Shown here piece by piece: positions 62,669-64,000 of a stretch of 64,000 nt of DNA. The stretch is taken from the NCBI GenBank assembly GCA_964400735.1, contig CAYNVQ010000006.1, positions 62,001 through 126,000 of the forward strand, written 5' to 3'. The stretch is from CAYNVQ01 sp964400735 (GTDB taxonomy: Bacteria > Acidobacteriota > Aminicenantia > Aminicenantales > Aminicenantaceae). Positions within the stretch are counted from its first letter, which is position 1; each line of letters starts with the position of its first letter. The notes below the pieces were generated by a model. It searched no databases. It was not told where the DNA came from and saw only the letters and a program-made list of their open reading frames with translations. The translations under genes and the position numbers were made by a program.

Positions 62669-63856
62669 GGCCAGTTCGTTCAGTTTTAATCGCACACACA
62701 CGATGAAAGGCGACTCTCCCTCGACCCAGTGACCATAGGTGGTGAGGACAAATGTGCCATCAGGAAGGACCTCTACCCCGGGATAAGCGCAGTCCCAGTC
62801 TTTTTTGTTATCCATCAGTCGGATACGGAGCTGGCCTTCCCGACCCTCCACGATATCCCCATACGTTCCGACCCAGGCAACCCAGTCGCCTTGGGTAGGA
62901 GATTCCTGGGCGGTATCCCGGAATGAGATGAGCAGCCGGCCGTCGGGTGCGTATTTTCCTGTATGACGGTCTCCGGTCAGGGATCCGAGAAGTTCCCGGG
63001 GCATTGTCCAGCTCTGGCCTTCATCATCGGAGAATATCACGAAAGAATTCCGGGTGCGGCTGTTTTCGCGGAGTAAAGCGGCTAGCTGCTTCCCGTCAGG
63101 AGAACGGATGATACCCGGCTCACAGAGTTGAATGTCCATCGTCTGGAGAATGGCCTCGGGGAAGGACCAGGTCAGTCCACCGTCTGTGGAGAAGGTCTTA
63201 TACAGCGTGAACGTACCGGAGCTTCCGCCATCTTTTCGAAAAAACCGGCCGTCATCGTGGAACATGGCCAGGTAATGTCCCTCTCCGGTTCTGAGCTCCC
63301 CCACGCTCCCCATGACAACGATCCCTCCCCAGTCTCCTACAGCCTGGAGAGGGGTCCAAGTTTTTCCGTCATCTTCAGAAACAGCCATCCGGGCAGGATA
63401 AAGCCCGGAAAAGAGGATCAGACGCTTTTTTCCTTTCGGGTCGACCATCCGGTGTATGGTCGGCACTTCCAGAGATGTCTTCCAGTTTTCCGGAACAGGA
63501 AGCCGGTGGCTCCAGGTGAGTCCGCCGTCCGTGCTTTTTTTCATCACGATGGCGCCTCTGCCGTGTCCTTTGGGATAAACGCAAATGATCGTTTTATGGT
63601 CTTCCAGGAGTACCGTGGTCGGATGTCCCAGATACTGTCCTTTTTCTTTATCGACGATGATTTGTCTGTGGCTTTGACCGGCCAAATCGATAAGGGGAAT
63701 GGTGTAGCCCTTTGGCATGGGGTCGGAGCCGGCCAAAAATTGTTGATCCATCATTAGAGGCTGACTTTCAACCCTAGAGGAGTGGCAGGATATGAAAGTC
63801 ATAAGCCACAAAAAGAGGAACAGATTGAAAATAATATGAATTTTTAAACGATTCAT
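62657..63856 (-). CDS. Sialidase-like BNR lipoprotein
   Basis: A 399-residue exported protein with a hydrophobic N-terminus and a lipobox-like FISCHSS, so probably a lipoprotein. Six-bladed sialidase-type propeller with Asp boxes STDGGLTWSHRL, SEDDGKTWTPL, STDGGLTWSFPE and SDDEGQSWTMP. A PTTVLLEDHKTIICVYPKG start and ALLRENSRTRNSFVIFSDDEG are typical of the exo-alpha-sialidase-like group acting on glycans. Candidate Arg residues are present, but the full catalytic triad is not proven. It overlaps the 3' end of the convergent glycerate-kinase gene. Confidence 0.85.
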   Translation of the reverse strand: MNRLKIHIIFNLFLFLWLMTFISCHSSRVESQPLMMDQQFLAGSDPMPKGYTIPLIDLAGQSHRQIIVDKEKGQYLGHPTTVLLEDHKTIICVYPKGHGRGAIVMKKSTDGGLTWSHRLPVPENWKTSLEVPTIHRMVDPKGKKRLILFSGLYPARMAVSEDDGKTWTPLQAVGDWGGIVVMGSVGELRTGEGHYLAMFHDDGRFFRKDGGSSGTFTLYKTFSTDGGLTWSFPEAILQTMDIQLCEPGIIRSPDGKQLAALLRENSRTRNSFVIFSDDEGQSWTMPRELLGSLTGDRHTGKYAPDGRLLISFRDTAQESPTQGDWVAWVGTYGDIVEGREGQLRIRLMDNKKDWDCAYPGVEVLPDGTFVLTTYGHWVEGESPFIVCVRLKLNELASDH

Positions 63857-64000
63857 ATTCAGTTCCAGATCTTAATGTGGCTGTTCATCACAGATCACAA
63901 CATAAAAAAAACGCTTATGTATTTACTGCCTTCAATGTTAACTTTGTATCTGTCATTTTATACTGAAATCGATAAGTGCGCAAAAAAGTCTGGCGTAGAA

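Noticed and set aside
1..64000. tRNA, rRNA, CRISPR array, riboswitch, integrase or complete insertion sequence
   Set aside because: None could be recognised by reading; a tRNAscan, Infernal and IS search would be needed to exclude small RNA genes.

Overview
The window looks like chromosome from an uncultured Acidobacteriota-type bacterium. Candidatus Aminicenantes is my best guess. This is inferred from the many secreted TPR plus WD40-like (PD40/TolB-type) propeller proteins, the Tat-exported oxidoreductases, the DUF5117-type metalloprotease and BNR/sortilin-type proteins, moderate G+C, and strong GGAGG ribosome sites on secreted genes. No rRNA, tRNA, phage or CRISPR locus was seen.

Region 1 (1-39.0 kb) is dominated by one repeated cassette: a membrane histidine kinase whose periplasmic sensor is itself TPR-like, an OmpR-type response regulator overlapping or abutting it, and a secreted TPR + beta-propeller protein of about 700 aa. 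There are five complete copies: 1471-6345, 6431-11533, 15081-20112, 25371-32505 (two tandem propeller genes), and 33855-38846 on the minus strand. There is also a 30-codon deletion scar (33742-33831) joining a signal-peptide start to a response-regulator tail. A truncated propeller gene opens the window (2-1309), and another propeller gene (22950-25244) is driven by an ECF sigma/anti-sigma pair instead. Kinases, regulators and propeller proteins fall by eye into the same three subclasses (A, cassettes 1 and 4; B, cassettes 2 and 3; C, cassette 5), as if each set had co-evolved. Upstream of several cassette genes are TTACA/TGACA half-sites repeated with 11-bp phasing, the layout expected for tandem OmpR/PhoB-type binding. 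I infer that the kinases sense envelope state, possibly through their cognate TPR-propeller proteins, and that the regulators control those genes and the kinases themselves. The function of the propellers is unknown.

Between the cassettes lie an isoquinoline-oxidoreductase-like molybdenum enzyme pair (11892-14488, minus), a solitary MsrP-like reductase (20210-21160), remains of toxin-antitoxin systems (a RelE fragment and a VapBC pair whose toxin is frameshifted), and an Smr-domain protein.

Region 2 (39.1-43.5 kb) holds a large membrane Ser/Thr-kinase-like protein with a zinc ribbon, TolB-like domain and TPRs. Its catalytic HRD aspartate is replaced by Asn. Next come two paralogous ABM-like monooxygenase genes, each followed at its stop codon by a 151-bp element with 24-bp inverted ends.

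Region 3 (43.5-64 kb) is an envelope/secreted hydrolase and amino-acid catabolism region: a zinc metalloprotease, a sortilin-like BNR protein, a Tat-type FAD oxidoreductase, a Tat-type M24 peptidase, an RraA-like protein, an acyltransferase-3 protein, an LpxR-like outer-membrane deacylase, a PLP aminotransferase, an M14 carboxypeptidase, an exported arginase-fold protein, a small secreted protein, a glycerate 2-kinase and a sialidase-like lipoprotein.
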